Source: an uncultured Alphaproteobacteria bacterium (GTDB lineage Bacteria; Pseudomonadota; Alphaproteobacteria; UBA7985; CAJQQZ01). From it: a stretch of 8,738 nucleotides of DNA. The stretch covers positions 1 through 8,738 of the forward strand of contig CAJQQJ010000113.1 in assembly GCA_905480445.1 (NCBI GenBank), read 5' to 3'. The number at the start of each line of letters is the position of its first letter. Positions within the stretch are counted from its first letter, which is position 1. Both the position numbers and the translations under genes were made by a program. Shown here piece after piece: positions 6,538 through 8,738 of this stretch. Under the pieces are notes generated by a model, which saw nothing but the letters and a program-made list of their open reading frames with translations, did no database searches and was not told the origin of the DNA.

Positions 6538-7595
6538 GCGAAAAACGCATAATCAAATATTATGAAGCGATCCGGGAAGCACACGCGGAAAGCCTTTCGC
6601 AGGATCCGTCTGTATATGTGATTGGCCTCGGTGTTCCTAGTCCTACTGGTATTTTTGGTACAACCAAAGGTCTTGTAGATGAATTCGGCGATGACCGTGT
6701 TCTTGACATGCCTGCATCCGAGGGAGGTATGACCGGGGTTGCTCTGGGATCAGCTATCGCAGGAGAACGGCCTGTCATGGTCCACATGCGTGTCGACTTT
6801 GCCGTACTTTCCATGGAGACACTGGTGAACCAGGCAGCTAAGTGGCACTATATGTACGGCGGCAAGATGCGCGCACCTTTGACCATTAGAATGATCATTG
6901 GCCGCGGATGGGGGCAGGGACCACAACATTCCCAGTCGCTGCAGGCCTGGTTTGCACATGTTCCTGGACTCAAAGTGGTTATGCCAGCGACGGCATCCGA
7001 TGCCAAGGGTATGTTGATGGCCGCGGTAGAGGACGATGCGCCGGTTATCGTATTCGAGCACCGCTGGTTGTACGGCATATCGGGCGAAGTGCCAGAGGGC
7101 CGACATGTAACGTCCCTTGAGGGCGCAAAAGTTATGCGCAGTGGAAAAGACGTTACTCTGGCGGGCTTTTCCTACATGAGCCTTGAAAATATGCGAGCTG
7201 CGGAAATGCTCGCTGACCTTGGGATCGACGCTGAAGTTATCGACATGAGATCTTTGACACCGATTGATACAACGACAGTGGTTAACTCGGTCCAAAAAAC
7301 CGGCAGGCTTATTGTTGCTGATACGGCTCATACTGAATTTGGCGCAACAGCAGAGGTCGTGGCCAGCGTAGTTGAACAAGGGTTTGAGGCTTTGAAGAAG
7401 CCGCCTGTCCGTGTTGGTTTGCCCTATGTACCGACACCTACAACGCCGGCCCTTGCAGATCTGTACTACCCACGTGCAATTGATATTGCACGCGCTGCCC
7501 TGAAGCTCAGTGACAACGATCAAACGATTGAAGACACACCGCCTGTAACGCCATGGCGGGATGTTCCCGACCCGAGTTTCACAGGCCCATACTAG
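6534..7595 (+). CDS. 2-oxoacid dehydrogenase E1 component, beta subunit
   Basis: The 353-residue protein pairs with the alpha subunit encoded immediately upstream. The N-terminal pyrimidine-binding domain contains MPASEGGMTGVALG, in which E63 is the expected glutamate that activates thiamine diphosphate. The conserved segment GPQHSQSLQAWFAHVPGL spans residues 129-146 and includes H132. The C-terminal transketolase-type domain includes EVIDMRSLTPID. Typical E1 beta proteins are about 325 residues. This one has a tail of about 29 residues (325-353) that is acidic and then Pro-rich, ending in SFTGPY. The 4-nt ATGA overlap with the alpha gene fits stoichiometric, coupled synthesis. Together the subunits should form an alpha2beta2 enzyme; its 2-oxoacid and its acyl acceptor are unknown. 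Acetoin- or pyruvate-type substrates are the nearest family precedents. Confidence 0.9.
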   Translation: MSEKRIIKYYEAIREAHAESLSQDPSVYVIGLGVPSPTGIFGTTKGLVDEFGDDRVLDMPASEGGMTGVALGSAIAGERPVMVHMRVDFAVLSMETLVNQAAKWHYMYGGKMRAPLTIRMIIGRGWGQGPQHSQSLQAWFAHVPGLKVVMPATASDAKGMLMAAVEDDAPVIVFEHRWLYGISGEVPEGRHVTSLEGAKVMRSGKDVTLAGFSYMSLENMRAAEMLADLGIDAEVIDMRSLTPIDTTTVVNSVQKTGRLIVADTAHTEFGATAEVVASVVEQGFEALKKPPVRVGLPYVPTPTTPALADLYYPRAIDIARAALKLSDNDQTIEDTPPVTPWRDVPDPSFTGPY

Positions 7596-8452
7596 TGCTC
7601 GATAGCCTTGTCATTGGGGGTGTCTCACCTTTGGGACTGGCGCTGGTCAGAGCATTAGAAGCCCAAGGCGATAGGGTTGCTTTTACAAGTCGTCGAACAA
7701 ATCCTGGAGAAGGGTATTTTTTCGATCTTGAAACACTTGAGGGGTTTGAGGACCTGCCAGCCGCTTCAGTGGTTGTAATTGTTGCAGCAGAGACCCGATT
7801 CCAGACTTGCGAAACCGATCCTGAACGTTCCCGGAGAATAAATTTTGAGGCGCCAAGAACAATCGCCCAATGGGCTGCGAAACGTGGTTCCAAAGTTGTG
7901 TTCTTCTCAACAATAGCGGTTCACAATTGTTCAATTGACCAACCTGATGAATTGATTGTTCCGCAGCCAGATTCGGTTTATGGGCAGCATAAGCTTGAAG
8001 CCGAAGCGGCAATTTTTGCGACCGATGCCTCATCCGTTGTTCTTCGGCCTTCAAAGGTTGTCATTCCGGATTTCCCATTATTGCGGAGCTGGATTGAAAG
8101 TCTCAGGCAGAATGGTGTGATCACACCTTTTTCCGATATGATAGTGTCCCCGGTTGCATCTTCGCTCGTAATAAGCTGTGCTGTTGGGCTAATTAAAAGC
8201 AAAACAGCGCAGGGTGTCTATCAGCTTTCTGCCGCTGACCAGGTAACCTATGCAGAACTGGCGCAGGCTCTTGCAAAAAAGGCGGGTTATAGTGAGGAGT
8301 TTATTCAACCGGTTCTCGCGTCCAATGTTTTGAAAGGCGAAAAAACCTGGTTGCCGACGTCGGCACGGCTAGGTTCCAGGCGCATTTGTAATGAACTAAA
8401 TATTCAATTGCCTTGGTCGCTAGACGTTCTGAACGAGCTGAATTTGGACTAG
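7595..8452 (+). CDS. SDR-family sugar reductase, RmlD-like
   Basis: From GTG 7595 this is a 285-residue NAD(P)-dependent SDR. The first strand and loop are LVIGGVSPLG (residues 5-14), a GxxGxxG variant with Ser in the middle position. VVFFSTIAV (101-109) supplies the Ser/Thr before the catalytic Y129-x-x-x-K133 pair (VYGQHK). The size and the short C-terminal domain resemble dTDP-4-dehydrorhamnose reductases, which reduce a 4-keto sugar. A keto group made by the upstream dehydratase or by E1 chemistry is therefore a plausible substrate. GTG 7595 shares one base with the E1 beta stop (TAGTG), places the first strand at the N-terminus and has a weak AGG 9 nt upstream. An in-frame ATG at 7553 would add 14 residues and overlap the beta gene by 43 nt without a Shine-Dalgarno, so I prefer GTG. 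Confidence 0.8.
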   Translation: MLDSLVIGGVSPLGLALVRALEAQGDRVAFTSRRTNPGEGYFFDLETLEGFEDLPAASVVVIVAAETRFQTCETDPERSRRINFEAPRTIAQWAAKRGSKVVFFSTIAVHNCSIDQPDELIVPQPDSVYGQHKLEAEAAIFATDASSVVLRPSKVVIPDFPLLRSWIESLRQNGVITPFSDMIVSPVASSLVISCAVGLIKSKTAQGVYQLSAADQVTYAELAQALAKKAGYSEEFIQPVLASNVLKGEKTWLPTSARLGSRRICNELNIQLPWSLDVLNELNLD

Positions 8453-8472
8453 GACAGCTTTTAGGAGATGGG

Positions 8473-8738
8473 ATGAAGAATCATATGTCGAACAGTCTTA
8501 AGCCTGGCCTAACGGTAATAATGCCTCACTACAATCATGGTGAATATGTTGAAAGAGCAATCAACAGCCATCTTTGGCAAACCAGGCCACCAGCAAGAAT
8601 CATTATTGTTGATGATAAATCCAGTGACACCAGCGTTAAAGTTTTAAAGAAACTGGAGAGAGATCATTCTTGTATTAGGCTTATTGAGAGGGCAATAAAC
8701 GGTGGGCCAAACAAGGCTATAAACACAGGCCTTGAGTT
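8473..8738 (+). CDS. Family 2 glycosyltransferase, 3'-truncated by the window edge
   Basis: Only the first 88 codons are in the window. They show the start of a GT2 (GT-A) domain. TVIMPHYNHGEYVERAI is at residues 14-30, the nucleotide-binding IIIVDDKSSDTS is at 43-54 with D47-D48, and ERAINGGPNKAINTGLE (72-88) matches the usual region after the second strand. The enzyme would transfer a sugar from a nucleotide donor to the growing glycan; specificity cannot be inferred from this part. ATG 8473 is chosen because AGGAG at 8463-8467 lies 5 nt upstream. A later in-frame ATG at 8485 is possible but has no such site. The gene starts 20 nt after the SDR reductase stop, so it continues the same operon. 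Confidence 0.88.
   Translation, partial: MKNHMSNSLKPGLTVIMPHYNHGEYVERAINSHLWQTRPPARIIIVDDKSSDTSVKVLKKLERDHSCIRLIERAINGGPNKAINTGLE

Noticed and set aside
6750..7523. A 257-residue antisense ORF opposite the E1 beta gene
   Set aside because: Its translation is rich in Cys, His and Arg with no recognisable motif, and it is explained as a shadow of the well-supported E1 beta frame.
7553..7594. ATG 7553 as the start of the SDR reductase
   Set aside because: It has no ribosome binding site, overlaps E1 beta by 43 nt and adds 14 residues before the first strand. It remains possible, but GTG 7595 fits better.

Overview
This 8.7-kb window is a dense run of co-directional (+ strand) genes from a surface-glycan biosynthesis locus (O-antigen, capsule or protein glycosylation). 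It holds ten recognisable genes plus one possible small ORF. Both ends cut through genes: a class I methyltransferase lacks its 5' end at the left edge, and a family 2 glycosyltransferase runs off the right edge. No tRNA, rRNA, CRISPR array, insertion sequence, origin or convincing terminator is visible. The mid-range base composition, Shine-Dalgarno style starts and protein families suggest a Gram-negative bacterium, most likely a proteobacterium (possibly an alphaproteobacterium). That placement is inferred from style, not from a marker gene.

Layout, left to right: (1) partial SAM-dependent methyltransferase; (2) NUDIX hydrolase, joined to it by a 4-nt ATGA overlap; (3) NAD(P)-dependent extended SDR resembling nucleotide-sugar 4,6-dehydratases; (4) a 166-nt spacer filled by a possible 51-codon ORF with a good ribosome binding site; (5) a 642-residue protein that joins fourteen in-register 14-residue coiled-coil repeats to a putative sugar O-methyltransferase; (6) a glycosyltransferase-A type protein that starts at TTG; (7, 8) the alpha and beta subunits of a thiamine-diphosphate-dependent 2-oxoacid dehydrogenase E1, again joined by ATGA; (9) a small RmlD-like SDR reductase that abuts the E1 beta stop codon; (10) the start of a family 2 glycosyltransferase. 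Spacing is short or overlapping throughout, so the window is probably one transcription unit whose promoter and terminator lie outside it.

Working model (inference): the dehydratase-like SDR makes a keto nucleotide sugar. The E1 alpha/beta pair has no E2 or E3 partner in view and may add or prepare a short acyl or ketol unit for that sugar. The small SDR would then reduce the product. The methyltransferases and glycosyltransferases would decorate and assemble the glycan. The two most unusual items are the orphan E1 pair inside a sugar locus and the repeat-built coiled coil fused to a sugar methyltransferase, an architecture that recalls the WbdD molecular ruler of O-antigen chain length.
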